In this document: positions 28,921 through 37,757 of the stretch, piece after piece | Position numbering within the stretch: the first letter of the stretch is position 1 | Layout: the number at the start of each line of letters is the position of its first letter | Assembly: GCA_029237775.1 (NCBI GenBank) | Contig: JAQZBR010000004.1 | Coordinates: forward strand, 682,001-746,000 | DNA: 64,000 nucleotides | Reading direction: 5' to 3' | Source of the DNA: Bacteroidota bacterium | Lineage (GTDB): Bacteria; Bacteroidota; Bacteroidia; 2-12-FULL-35-15 | Program-made: the position numbers and the translations under genes | The notes under the pieces: generated by a model | Told to the model about the DNA's origin: nothing | What the model saw: the letters and a program-made list of their open reading frames with translations, nothing else | The model's database searches: none

Positions 28921-30987
28921 TCAGTTAACCGGAAGGAGATCAATTATTTTCTGAAGTATCTCGTTCTCATCGTACGGTTTCGAGATATAGTCATTCATTC
29001 CGGCATCGATACAGTTCTCCTTTTCTGATTTGATGACGTTGCCTGTGACCGCGATCACCGGCACATTTACCCCTTGTTTCCTTATAGTTTTTACAACGTC
29101 AATCCCTCCCATTTCCGGCATGTGCAGATCCATTAGAACAAGGTCATAAGATTGATTTAAAATCTTCTCCAAGGCAACTCTACCATTATCGGCCGTGCTT
29201 ACATTTACCTTGTAACCTTCCAGGATATGTTGTGCAAGAAATTTATTCATCTCATCGTCATCAGCTATAAGTATTCGTTTATCAGCCAACATTTGCGTGT
29301 TCCTTAATTCTTTACGATCAACCGGTTCAGCACAGTCATCTGAGATGCAATACCTGATGTGGAAGTAAAAAACAGAACCGGTGCCCACTTCACTTTTAAC
29401 AGATATCTGTCCCTCATGCAGCTCAATCAATTTACGCGAAATGGCAAGACCTAAACCGGTGCCACCATATTTACGTGTAACACTGGAATCCGCCTGTGTG
29501 AATTGCTCAAATATTTTCGGCATAGCTTCTTCAGGAATCCCTATTCCCGTGTCTTCCACCTCGAATAAAAGATCTTGAATATCATTTTCCTGCGACCATA
29601 GTTTGCATACAACCTTAACGCTTCCTTTTTCAGTGAATTTTATAGCATTCCCGGTAAGATTAAGTAGGATCTGCTTCAATCTCACCGGGTCGCCCATTAC
29701 TTTTTTTGCCACAGTTTTATCGATGGAATATTCAAGGCCAATACCTTTCTTTTCTGCCGTGGAAGAAAATGTTGCATGAACATCGCTGATCACTTCTTCA
29801 ATTGAAAACGGAATGTTTTCAAGGGTTATAACCCCGGATTCCATTTTGGAATAATCGAGGATCTCATTTATGACGGTTAGTAAGTGTTTCGATGAACGCC
29901 TTATATTTAATAAAAACTTCTGCTGTTCATTGTTAAGACTCGTTTTTAAGAGCTGATCGGAAAAACCCATGATCACGTTCATTGGCGTTCTGATCTCGTG
30001 ACTCATGTTTGCGAGAAATTCCTCTTTTGCTTTTGCGAGCTGTTCAGTGTTCTTCTTTTCCTGAATAAGTTCTCTTCTTAAACGGTCATTGAATTTCACC
30101 TCTCTGTATACGACTATAATAAATAAGATCATTGCGAGAAAACCCAGAATAATGAGTGAAGACAGGATATCAGCTGTTTTGTTCGTTGTTTCTTCTGAAA
30201 GCTCATTGATCATCGCGACCGACTCAGCCTTTTCCAACTGTTCCATCTCAGTAGCAATAGCTCTGATGCTATCATGGATTCTGTCGTTCTGATCAATTAA
30301 GAGAATATTCTCACGCAGATACTGATTGGACTTCTCTGTTTCTTTCTGCTCTGCCTGAATTAACATCTCCTTCATATAACCGGCAGAAAACTCATTCTCC
30401 TGATCAGCGTCTACTGTCTTAACAGTATCCTTGAGCGGCTTAGGTTTATTCTTATCACGGGAAAAGAAGCGGGAAAAGAAACGCTTTTTTTCAGCCGGTT
30501 CTTTCTTTTCTTCCATCACGGGAAGTATCGATTTTTTCTCCGGGATGGCAATATGTTCTATCACCGAAGAAAGCTCTTTACCAGAGCTGTAAGCATTAGC
30601 CAGCTCAATGCGTTGACGGGCAACTGTGAGCTTCCTGTTTATGAATTTATTTAACTTGGCTAGTTGTTCAGCATACGCTGGATTATCCAGGGCAATTTCT
30701 CCCAACTCATGCATATCTTCCCCAATAGCGTTTATGCAGCTGTCGCACTCATAAAGAAATTCCTTATTTTTATTTATAGTGTAACGCTTAACAAAATTCT
30801 CTGTGTCATCTACCCTTTTTAAAATTCTTTCACGATACACATATTTGGGATTGACTTCGCTCAGTGTTGTCAGATTTTCCTTTAATGCATTCAAATGATT
30901 GAATGTGATCCAATAGACCACACCTAACAAACATGCAGTGATTGCAAAACCCGCTACTACTTTCCAGAAGATCTTTCGGTACTTCAT
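28921..30987 (-). CDS. hybrid sensor histidine kinase with receiver domain
   Basis: The 688-residue membrane kinase starts with a transmembrane helix (about 9-29). A long, mostly helical extracytoplasmic region follows (about 30-265, CHASE3-like at its start, with a Lys-rich insert near 165-195), then a second transmembrane helix (about 270-293). HisKA carries the phospho-acceptor His in NMSHEIRTPMNVIMGF (about 330). HATPase_c follows (about 430-550: NLTGNAIKFTEKG, DTGIGIPEEAM, GGTGLGLAISRKL). A C-terminal receiver (about 567-688) has DDD and the acceptor Asp in LVLMDLHMPEMGG. It starts 18 nt after the Hpt gene, so both are probably co-transcribed. The signal sensed is unknown. Confidence 0.95.
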   Translation of the reverse strand: MKYRKIFWKVVAGFAITACLLGVVYWITFNHLNALKENLTTLSEVNPKYVYRERILKRVDDTENFVKRYTINKNKEFLYECDSCINAIGEDMHELGEIALDNPAYAEQLAKLNKFINRKLTVARQRIELANAYSSGKELSSVIEHIAIPEKKSILPVMEEKKEPAEKKRFFSRFFSRDKNKPKPLKDTVKTVDADQENEFSAGYMKEMLIQAEQKETEKSNQYLRENILLIDQNDRIHDSIRAIATEMEQLEKAESVAMINELSEETTNKTADILSSLIILGFLAMILFIIVVYREVKFNDRLRRELIQEKKNTEQLAKAKEEFLANMSHEIRTPMNVIMGFSDQLLKTSLNNEQQKFLLNIRRSSKHLLTVINEILDYSKMESGVITLENIPFSIEEVISDVHATFSSTAEKKGIGLEYSIDKTVAKKVMGDPVRLKQILLNLTGNAIKFTEKGSVKVVCKLWSQENDIQDLLFEVEDTGIGIPEEAMPKIFEQFTQADSSVTRKYGGTGLGLAISRKLIELHEGQISVKSEVGTGSVFYFHIRYCISDDCAEPVDRKELRNTQMLADKRILIADDDEMNKFLAQHILEGYKVNVSTADNGRVALEKILNQSYDLVLMDLHMPEMGGIDVVKTIRKQGVNVPVIAVTGNVIKSEKENCIDAGMNDYISKPYDENEILQKIIDLLPVN

Positions 30988-31005
30988 ATACTGAAGAATA
31001 TATTT

Positions 31006-31377
31006 TTACTTATCGCCAGGGGAGCTCAGCTCTTCCTTTATCTCTTCTATTGCGATATCCACCATTGTTGAGATGGATGAAATTAATTCAGCCACTCTTG
31101 TCATATCAGTCCCCTGTTTGGCGAGCATCTCCAGCTCATGTACGTCACTATACAAAAGATTAAGTCCGACAAACTGCATAGATGGCTTCATTTTATGGGC
31201 GATCAAGTGCATAGCAGGCCAGTCGCTGGCACTAAGCGCCTGTTTTAATTTTTGCACCTCGGAACCCGTTTGTTGTATAAAAGTGCTAAGCATCTTTTGT
31301 TCGAAAGCCACGTTCCCTTTTGAAACGGATCGAAGGTAAGTAAGGTCTGTATGTTTTTTATGTTTGTTTAAGTTCAT
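31006..31377 (-). CDS. histidine phosphotransfer (Hpt) protein
   Basis: This 123-residue all-helical protein carries phosphoryl groups between receivers. The acceptor is His61 in HLIAHKMKPSMQFVG, which matches the Hpt pattern AHxxKxx with the following Lys. The helices on either side (VAFEQKMLSTFIQQTGSEVQKLKQAL, YSDVHELEMLAKQG) fit the four-helix bundle. It lies 18 nt upstream of the hybrid kinase. It probably relays phosphate from the kinase's receiver to one of the two nearby response regulators. Confidence 0.88.
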   Translation of the reverse strand: MNLNKHKKHTDLTYLRSVSKGNVAFEQKMLSTFIQQTGSEVQKLKQALSASDWPAMHLIAHKMKPSMQFVGLNLLYSDVHELEMLAKQGTDMTRVAELISSISTMVDIAIEEIKEELSSPGDK

Positions 31378-31501
31378 TTTCCCGATTTTAATCCCTTAAA
31401 TCATTAAAAAAGCCTGCCAATCAACAGATTCTCCGAATTTAAACCTTCAAAATATTCTTCGGCATTTATTTCGACAGAGTGCAGAAGAATTTCGATACTT
31501 G

Positions 31502-32194
31502 TCAGATTAGCTTTAAACGTTGCATTAATGGCTTCAATCGGTTCCGGCTTACCGGTATGGTCGTTTTATGAATTGTAATAAGGTTATCCTCAATAGCGAG
31601 GATCTTATCGATCCGGACTATGAAAGAATTATGCACACGCGCAAATTCATTGGCCGGGAGTGTGCTTTCTATTCCTTTCATTGTGGAATGAATTGTATAC
31701 TTGTCGGTGGAAGTATATATCGTTACGTAATCCGCAAGCGCTTCGATGTATTGGATATTCTTCAACTCGAGCTTTATGAAACGGGATGAAACCTTAATGA
31801 AAATGTGATCGTCAATGGTATTGATGCTGGTTCCTTTTTTATCGAAATTTCGTTTAGCTTTTGTTACAGCCTTGAGGAAACGTTCATAACTAACGGGCTT
31901 AATAAGGAAATCGGTAACATCATAATCGAAAGCCTCTGCAGCAAATTCCTTATTGGAAGTGATCATTATCACCTCCGGCCTCGATGCTGATAAGGTGCGC
32001 ATAAACTCCATACCTGTCATCCCTGGCATCATAACATCCAGAAATATCAGGTCGATATTCCGGCTGAGAACAAGGCCTGAGGCTTCAATAGCACTGCTGC
32101 AGGACGCAACAAGATTCAATGTCATCGTCTGCCTGATCTTCTCTTCCAGGTCGAGCCGGATCATCTCATCATCGTCCACTATGATACAATTCAT
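31502..32194 (-). CDS. LytTR-family DNA-binding response regulator
   Basis: The 230-residue response regulator has a receiver at 1-120, with DDDE at 7-10, acceptor Asp53 in LIFLDVMMPGMTG, and Lys in FLIKPVSYERF. A LytTR DNA-binding domain follows at about 130-230 (FIKVSSRFIKLELKNIQYIEA, DYVTIYT, ARVHNSFIVRIDKILAIE, IPVSRNRLKPL). Such pairs usually work with LytS/YehU-type kinases. Here the nearest kinase is the hybrid kinase, two genes downstream beyond a 124-nt gap. It begins at the ATG ending at 32194. Target genes are not evident from the sequence. Confidence 0.94.
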   Translation of the reverse strand: MNCIIVDDDEMIRLDLEEKIRQTMTLNLVASCSSAIEASGLVLSRNIDLIFLDVMMPGMTGMEFMRTLSASRPEVIMITSNKEFAAEAFDYDVTDFLIKPVSYERFLKAVTKAKRNFDKKGTSINTIDDHIFIKVSSRFIKLELKNIQYIEALADYVTIYTSTDKYTIHSTMKGIESTLPANEFARVHNSFIVRIDKILAIEDNLITIHKTTIPVSRNRLKPLMQRLKLI

Positions 32195-32248
32195 ATAGTA
32201 AAAGTAAACAATTTACCTTTCTTTAAACTTGGAAAATGATCGTTGAAT

Positions 32249-32860
32249 TTATGCAGCTACTCGTTGCAAGATCACCTTGCAGGGCTGCGTGGAAGTTACT
32301 TTTACGTGATGCCCTACATGTAATGGAATAGACAGATAATCACCCGGAACAAGTGAATGCACGGTGTCGCCAATTGTAATATCGCAAGTTCCCTCAATGA
32401 TCAGGAATTTTTCGTACTCATCATCATGAACTTCATGCGGAGCTATAGAGCTGATCCAAACAATTGCACTGGTTACTTCAGGAGTGAAGCCTATGATCTT
32501 AGCGAACATATCCTGAAAATCATCAGAGATCACCATATCTTCCCGGTTTATCCATTGCTCGTAATCGCTGATTTTTGAATGCTCGTTTAACACCGGAGGA
32601 AAGGTAGGCTCTTCGCCTGCCAGCATACGCTCTGAAAAGTCAATTGTTGCCATTAACAGAGGCTTAATAGCAGGATGCGGAGCTTCAGTATTCTGAGACG
32701 CGAATTGTTGAAGGGTATTAGTGATTGTATCAATTTCAGCTTTTACTTCAGCATGAGAAGCGGCCATTTTTTCAACCTCAGCACATTCCTTCTCGTCAAG
32801 TATGCCCAATACATACATTTCAAGAATTCCTGATTCGATATATTTCCTGATATCATTCAT
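32249..32860 (-). CDS. ChrR-like anti-sigma / cupin protein
   Basis: The 203-residue cytoplasmic protein has two parts. Residues 1-75 look like the N-terminal helical domain of ECF anti-sigma factors (YIESGILEMYVLGILDEKEC, then VEKMAASHAEVKAEIDTI), but without the HxxxCxxC zinc motif. Residues 110-203 form a cupin (HEVHDDEYEKFLIIEG, then IPLHVGHHVKV, giving His/Glu metal ligands). This is the layout of ChrR, which holds an ECF sigma factor until singlet oxygen or peroxide is sensed. No sigma factor gene is adjacent. The next genes upstream on the same strand are OsmC and a DsbA-family protein, in keeping with a redox stress role. The function is inferred. Confidence 0.75.
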   Translation of the reverse strand: MNDIRKYIESGILEMYVLGILDEKECAEVEKMAASHAEVKAEIDTITNTLQQFASQNTEAPHPAIKPLLMATIDFSERMLAGEEPTFPPVLNEHSKISDYEQWINREDMVISDDFQDMFAKIIGFTPEVTSAIVWISSIAPHEVHDDEYEKFLIIEGTCDITIGDTVHSLVPGDYLSIPLHVGHHVKVTSTQPCKVILQRVAA

Positions 32861-33112
32861 GTGCTAAAATAAACTTAAGCTATTAATGCAATAACGCCCA
32901 TCCTTTCAAATACCAAAGCATCAGAAGAGTAATGAATCAGGATGGGTACGAGATTTCTTCCCGCAAAATTAACAGGATTTTCCTTAGTACGCTTATTTTA
33001 ATCCTGTCAAGGGGATGTACGGAGAAGTAAGCTGTCCGGATTTACCGGACAGCATTATAAATTCATCACAACAGAACCAGATCTTGATTCTGGCGGGAAG
33101 TAGAATGGAAGG
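32861..33112. other. hairpin-rich intergenic stretch
   Basis: No convincing gene is seen on either strand. The stretch holds four inverted repeats in a row: CCCATCC (32897-32903) with GGATGGG (32940-32946); ACAGGATT (32972-32979) with AATCCTGT (33000-33007); a perfect 9-bp hairpin GCTGTCCGG/CCGGACAGC with a 5-nt loop (33031-33053); and CCAGA (33077-33081) with TCTGG (33089-33093). The 9-bp hairpin may end the OsmC transcript, although no T-run follows it. Confidence 0.4.
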
Positions 33113-33529
33113 TTACAACAGACTTGCTTCGCAGGTAATTGTTGTATTAAAAAGCTTTGAAACAGGGCAATTAGCTTTTGCATCATTTACCTGCTCATCG
33201 AACTGCTCCTTACCGATACCGGGCACTTTTGCACTCACTGTTAAAGCCGAATGGGAGATCTCCCCTTTGGATGCGTCAAGCGTTACCTCACACCTGGTAT
33301 CTATATTTTCCGGTGTAAATCCTGCCTTTGTAAGATTGAAACTTAATTTCATTGTAAAACAACCTGCGTGAGCAGCAGCTAATAGCTCTTCCGGATTTGT
33401 TCCTGCGCCCTCTTCAAAGCGACTTGTAAATGCATAAGGAGCATCTTTAAATAATAGGCTTTGTGTGCTGATAAGGCCTTTACCTTCTTTTCCGGTACCT
33501 TTCCAATTGGCTGTTGCTGATCTTTTCAT
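33113..33529 (-). CDS. osmC: OsmC-family peroxiredoxin
   Basis: This 138-residue thiol peroxidase reduces organic hydroperoxides in the cytoplasm. It shows the family layout: an N-terminal strand region (MKRSATANWKGTGKEGKG), Arg in FTSRFEEGAGTNPEELLAAAHAGCF, the peroxidatic Cys in AGCFTMKLSF (near residue 56), and the resolving Cys in NCPVSKLFNTTI (near 126). Both Cys residues and the ExxxxA helix are intact. Length matches OsmC rather than the shorter Ohr. The gene sits 16 nt downstream of the DsbA-family gene on the same strand, so the two are likely co-transcribed. Confidence 0.93.
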   Translation of the reverse strand: MKRSATANWKGTGKEGKGLISTQSLLFKDAPYAFTSRFEEGAGTNPEELLAAAHAGCFTMKLSFNLTKAGFTPENIDTRCEVTLDASKGEISHSALTVSAKVPGIGKEQFDEQVNDAKANCPVSKLFNTTITCEASLL

Positions 33530-33545
33530 AGAGTAATTTATTAGG

Positions 33546-34190
33546 TTATATTGATTTTTCGTCTTTAGAAACTTTGTTTAGAACGTCAAGAAAAACTTCC
33601 GGATCCTGAGCGCCCGAAACCGCATACCGTCTGTTAAACACAAAAAAAGGCACTCCGCTCACACCAATCTTCCCTGCCTCTTCCATATCAAAATTAACTT
33701 CTTTTGAATATTCATCGCTTTCAAGCACATCCTTCAGCTCATCTTTTGGCAAACCTATCGCATTTCCTATTTCAAATAATACCGATTTATCTGCAATATT
33801 TTTTCCTTCAGTAAAGTATGCTTTGAATAAATTTTCTTCGGCAAGATCTCCTTTTCCCTTCTTCTTAGCAAACTGAATCACCCGATGTGCATCAAATGAG
33901 TTTGCGACAACTGCTTTATCCATGTCATACTCAAGTCCAACTGCCTTCGCCATTTGAGTAACTCTGTCATTCATTGCCTTTGCATCCGGCAAGCTCCAGC
34001 CTTTTATTTCAGCAAGATACTGATTAATACTTTTTCCGGGCTCAGTCTTCATCTCAGGATTTAACTGGAAGCTCTTCCATTCTAGTTCCACGTTTACATT
34101 CCCATCAAATTGCTTTAACGCTTCTTCAAATTTTCTTTTCCCGATATAACAAAAAGGGCACATAATATCCGACCAGATCTCTACTTTCAT
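33546..34190 (-). CDS. DsbA-family (FrnE-like) oxidoreductase
   Basis: This 214-residue thioredoxin-fold protein has an inserted helical domain. The active site is near the start (DIMCPFCYIGKRKFEEAL, CPFC at about 10-13), and the cis-Pro loop is at GVSGVPFFVFNRRYAVSGAQ (about 175-194). There is no signal peptide, so it is cytoplasmic like FrnE/2-hydroxychromene isomerase-like proteins and unlike periplasmic DsbA. FrnE proteins are linked to oxidative stress tolerance in other bacteria. It lies directly upstream of osmC, a frequent pairing in stress clusters. Confidence 0.92.
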   Translation of the reverse strand: MKVEIWSDIMCPFCYIGKRKFEEALKQFDGNVNVELEWKSFQLNPEMKTEPGKSINQYLAEIKGWSLPDAKAMNDRVTQMAKAVGLEYDMDKAVVANSFDAHRVIQFAKKKGKGDLAEENLFKAYFTEGKNIADKSVLFEIGNAIGLPKDELKDVLESDEYSKEVNFDMEEAGKIGVSGVPFFVFNRRYAVSGAQDPEVFLDVLNKVSKDEKSI

Positions 34191-34282
34191 AATAACCTAA
34201 AAAATTAACTGCATTAAATTAAGCTGCTTTTTGTTTCAAAACAAATTAGGTAGATACATTGTTCGCGCACTCGTCATCACAT

Positions 34283-34310
34283 AAAAAAACCGGACAAAAA
34301 CCCCGGTTCT
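34283..34310 (-). terminator. Rho-independent terminator after the desaturase gene
   Basis: Read on the minus strand, AACCGG pairs with CCGGTT around a 9-nt loop (AACCGG 34288-34293 and CCGGTT 34303-34308 on the plus strand) and is followed by seven T residues. It is 13 nt past the stop of the desaturase gene. Confidence 0.7.
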
Positions 34311-34322
34311 TCTTATAAATTT

Positions 34323-35405
34323 TTATGCCGCCTGCCTGCCCAGAGATTTCAGCATCCTGGTATGCGATACCACAGCCTGATAGAATGTGGGCTGGAGGTT
34401 ATATCTCAAACCAAAGTCTTTAGCAGTCTGCTCTACGATAAATGAAATTTTTCTGTAGTGCACATGACAGATATTAGGAAAAAGATGATGTTCGATCTGA
34501 AAATTCAAACCTCCGATATACCATCCAAGCAACCTGTTGTTCCTTGAAAAATTTACCGTGGTCAACAATTCATGGATCGCCCACTCATTATCGATATTGC
34601 CGTCCATATTTAAAGCAGGCTGATTTGCTTCTTCAGCAATGTGAGCCATCTGGAAGATGATGGCCATTATAAAACCACCTGTCAGATGCATTGCCAGAAA
34701 ACCTAATATTACCAACCACCAGCTGAAGCCCGACAAGAGCATTGGAAGGCCAAGGTATAAGAACATATACGAAAGCTTGAACATAACCAGTTTAAAAAAT
34801 TCCAGTTTTGGTTTGGCGTTCTGCTGTCTGGTTAAGCCTGTGTTATTGTAATCGGACAGCTGTTTAAAGTCATTACCGAGTTTGGCGATGGTCATCAGCG
34901 TATAAAAGAAAAAGGCATAAATATATTGATACCGGTGGAATTTCTTTAACGGAGCTTGGTTAGAAAGCCTTATTACAGCTTTAGTATGTATATCCTCATC
35001 ATAACCCTGGATGTTGGTAAAGGTGTGATGTTTAACATTGTGTTGAAGGTTCCATGTGAATGCACTGCCTCCGATCAAATAAATAGTATTGCTCAAGCAT
35101 TTATTCAGCCATTTTTTATTTGACGATGAACCGTGTGCTGCATCGTGCATCACCGACATTCCGACTCCGGCCATTCCAACACCCATAATCACAGATAACG
35201 GAAAGATCAGCCAGCCGGGCATTGACACGGTAAGGATTAAAATAAAAGGAACAATATATATGCTTAGCATTACAGCGATTTTAACCGCTAATGAAGTATT
35301 TCCTTTTGTTGAGAGCTGATTTTCTTTGAAATAATTGTTCACGTTCTTTCTTAAGGCCACGGTGAACTGAGACCTGTCATTGCTGACGAACTTTATGGTT
35401 TTCAT
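34323..35405 (-). CDS. membrane fatty acid desaturase (acyl-CoA/acyl-lipid type)
   Basis: This 360-residue di-iron membrane enzyme introduces a double bond into fatty acyl chains using oxygen and an electron donor. All three histidine boxes are present: HDAAHG (about 97-102), HNVKHHTFTN (about 133-142) and QIEHHLFPNI (about 307-316). The QxxHH third box is typical of front-end/linoleoyl-CoA-type desaturases. Four to six transmembrane segments lie around them. I start at the ATG ending at 35405 (MKTIKFVSNDRSQFTVALRK), because this matches the family N-terminus; the frame is open 16 residues further. No fused cytochrome b5 is seen, so a separate donor is needed. Regiospecificity cannot be read from the sequence. 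Confidence 0.93.
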   Translation of the reverse strand: MKTIKFVSNDRSQFTVALRKNVNNYFKENQLSTKGNTSLAVKIAVMLSIYIVPFILILTVSMPGWLIFPLSVIMGVGMAGVGMSVMHDAAHGSSSNKKWLNKCLSNTIYLIGGSAFTWNLQHNVKHHTFTNIQGYDEDIHTKAVIRLSNQAPLKKFHRYQYIYAFFFYTLMTIAKLGNDFKQLSDYNNTGLTRQQNAKPKLEFFKLVMFKLSYMFLYLGLPMLLSGFSWWLVILGFLAMHLTGGFIMAIIFQMAHIAEEANQPALNMDGNIDNEWAIHELLTTVNFSRNNRLLGWYIGGLNFQIEHHLFPNICHVHYRKISFIVEQTAKDFGLRYNLQPTFYQAVVSHTRMLKSLGRQAA

Positions 35406-35600
35406 TAAAATGGATTTTCCTCCTGTGTGAGGCTTGCTTAATTCCCGAATCAAAACTGTGTCGTGAATACAGCAATGGAAGATTTGTGTAAGGTGAGTTA
35501 ACCGGGTTGGTATTATCTCTTCTTCATCTGTTTAAAGGTATAGATATAAACGAAATACAAGAGTTCTTATGATAATTATTGTCATAATTATTGTTAAGGA

Positions 35601-37559
35601 CTAAATTTCGAGGTTTTCATTAATGAGCAGTAGAATGAGATTCGAAACCGACCATGCCTGGTGAATACAGCCCTTCCCCTCTTTCGGCTCGATCCCATCA
35701 AAAACCTCTGAGATAGCATGTAAACATTCGGCTTCGTAAAAATGCTTCTTAAGCGCTTTTAAATGTTCCTGTACTTTTCTTTTTGCATCATCGGAATGAT
35801 CGTTGACACGCAAATACGCCATCAGGTATTCCGGCAAAAGAAAAGGCCATACCGTTCCCTGATGATAAGCTGCATCTCTAGACCACACATCTCCCGAGTA
35901 AGAGCACTTGAATTTAAAATGATACGTTTCGAGCGTTCTTAATCCGACCGGAGTCACCAGATTTTCAGCAATGTTATCTAATACCATTTTTTCCTTTTCC
36001 TTATCAAGAAGCCGAAAAGGTAAACTTATCGCGTAGATCTGATTTGGCCGTACAGTTGGATCCGCTTCATTTTCTTCGGTCACCAGGTCATTCAGATAGC
36101 ATTCATCGTTCCAAAATGCCCTTTCAAATTCAGTCTTAACTTGTACAGTAAGATCAGTTATAGTTGTAGAAACAGCTTCTCCTAACTTTTCTGAAACATG
36201 CACAAATATTTTAAGGGCGTTATACCAAAGCGCCTGGATCTCAACCGGGCAGCCTGCTCTTGCAGTGAAAGAATATTCATTTATTCGTGCGTCCATCCAG
36301 GTAAGCGGGATCCCATTTTCTCCACCCGCGATAAAACCTTTTTCCGTAACATGAATATTGTGCATGGTTCCTTTGATGTGATGATCAAGGATCTCCTGAA
36401 GCTTTGGATAGATACTTTGCAGAAATTCTTTATCATTAAATTTCTGATCATACTCATACACTGAGATAAAAAGCCATAACGTAGCATCAATGGTTATGTA
36501 TTCAGGGAGATCATCTTTGTAGTCCGGAAACCGGTTGGGAATCAATCCCTCTTTGAGATATTCTAAAAAAGTCCGGATTATTGAAGCGGCTTCTTCCTGT
36601 TTCCCTGTCGCAATACACAACCCTCGCAGTGCGATCATGGAATCCCTTCCCCAATCAGAAAACCAATGATACCCTGCAATCACTGAGTAACCTCCTGTTG
36701 ATTTTCTCTTTACAATAAACTGATCTCCTGCAGTGATCAAATCAGCCAGAAAATCATTGTGAACATTTTCAGGAACGAGACCCTTCAATCTTTTTAATTC
36801 TTGTTCTTTTAATTCTAATGGATTCTTTTCCATCATTTCTTCATCCATTGAAAAAACGAGATGAACAACCGCTCCCGGAGCTAACATGCAACTCAGATAC
36901 CCTGTACTGTAAATATCCTCCGTGCAATCATAACCCCGTTCCTGATCTATATAATATGTCAACTGCTTGTTCCAGGTAGGGCCTTTCACAAACGTGCCGG
37001 CCGTATGTCTGAAAAACACAGGGTCCGCACCATGTGAGGGATAAACAGCCTGAAATCTGTCGTTGGCAGCTGTATAATAATCGTAATTATCCCGCTCATG
37101 CAGTAACGCATGAAAATCACGGCCCGCATACAAAGGGTTCAGCCAAAGCTGGTAACCAATATTCGAAGTATTTTTATATTCAATAATGGTAGTGTTTGAA
37201 CCGTGCACCATAAAGACCGACTTACTTAGCTTCGCTCCATATGCCTCGAAATTTGTTACTGGTAGCGGCTTACGCTCAAAGCTTTGAATGAAGCGATATC
37301 CTTCAGGATAAAAATTTTGGGGATATTGATTTGTAGAGAGCCTGATTTCCCGGTTACTGAAAATTATTCTCTCCTCTACCTTTGAAACCATTAACATCCT
37401 CTCCAGAGGTGGATTAGCGGATGAAATAAGAATCCCGTGGTAGCGTCTGGTGTTGGTACCTGTAACAGAAGAAGAAGCATAGCCTCCTATACCGTTGGTA
37501 ACGATCCATTCTTTGGAGATCAGCTCCTGTATGTCTTCATTGTTAAAATCAATCATCAA
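35601..37559 (-). CDS. glycogen debranching enzyme (amylo-alpha-1,6-glucosidase family)
   Basis: The 652-residue cytoplasmic enzyme probably hydrolyses alpha-1,6 branches of glycogen or related glucans. The N-terminal beta domain (about 1-250) begins with the family-typical EWIVTNGIGGYASSSVTGTNTRRYHG. The C-terminal (alpha/alpha)6 catalytic domain (about 275-645) contains WFSDWGRDSMIALRGLCIATG, the ITIDATLWLF helix and AYHQGTVWPFLLPEYL. Length and layout match the archaeal/Bacteroidota type GDE_N plus GDE_C. No glycogen synthase or branching gene is adjacent. Two adjacent ATG codons start the frame; the first is used. Confidence 0.94.
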   Translation of the reverse strand: MMIDFNNEDIQELISKEWIVTNGIGGYASSSVTGTNTRRYHGILISSANPPLERMLMVSKVEERIIFSNREIRLSTNQYPQNFYPEGYRFIQSFERKPLPVTNFEAYGAKLSKSVFMVHGSNTTIIEYKNTSNIGYQLWLNPLYAGRDFHALLHERDNYDYYTAANDRFQAVYPSHGADPVFFRHTAGTFVKGPTWNKQLTYYIDQERGYDCTEDIYSTGYLSCMLAPGAVVHLVFSMDEEMMEKNPLELKEQELKRLKGLVPENVHNDFLADLITAGDQFIVKRKSTGGYSVIAGYHWFSDWGRDSMIALRGLCIATGKQEEAASIIRTFLEYLKEGLIPNRFPDYKDDLPEYITIDATLWLFISVYEYDQKFNDKEFLQSIYPKLQEILDHHIKGTMHNIHVTEKGFIAGGENGIPLTWMDARINEYSFTARAGCPVEIQALWYNALKIFVHVSEKLGEAVSTTITDLTVQVKTEFERAFWNDECYLNDLVTEENEADPTVRPNQIYAISLPFRLLDKEKEKMVLDNIAENLVTPVGLRTLETYHFKFKCSYSGDVWSRDAAYHQGTVWPFLLPEYLMAYLRVNDHSDDAKRKVQEHLKALKKHFYEAECLHAISEVFDGIEPKEGKGCIHQAWSVSNLILLLINENLEI

Positions 37560-37702
37560 CCGACCTTTATAAAAACATAAGCCAATATAGGGATACAGGA
37601 TCTAACTTTGATAAAAACGACCATGGAACGCCATTTTAAGCCGACAGAACCAGTAAAAAAGCCAGTGAATTGATTTTAAGGAAACTTGATAGCGGTTATC
37701 CC

Positions 37703-37735
37703 ACAAAAAAAGCACAACCTTTAAGTTGTGCTTTC
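37703..37735 (-). terminator. Rho-independent terminator after the Asp-rich small gene
   Basis: A perfect 10-bp stem AAAGCACAAC/GTTGTGCTTT (37709-37718 with 37725-37734) has a 6-nt loop. On the minus strand it ends in a run of seven T residues. It lies 23 nt past the stop of the Asp-rich gene. The rest of 37560-37757 holds nothing else recognisable. Confidence 0.8.
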
Positions 37736-37757
37736 TTTAACTACTCCTTAAAAAAAA

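Noticed and set aside
28842-28943. Longer N-terminus for the stand-alone response regulator
   Set aside because: It would overlap the hybrid-kinase coding end, and the receiver fold starts at MKRILVIDDD with a good ribosome site before it.
33015-33371. Plus-strand open frame of 118 codons
   Set aside because: It is antisense to the well-supported OsmC gene for most of its length, has no family features, and runs through the hairpin-rich spacer.
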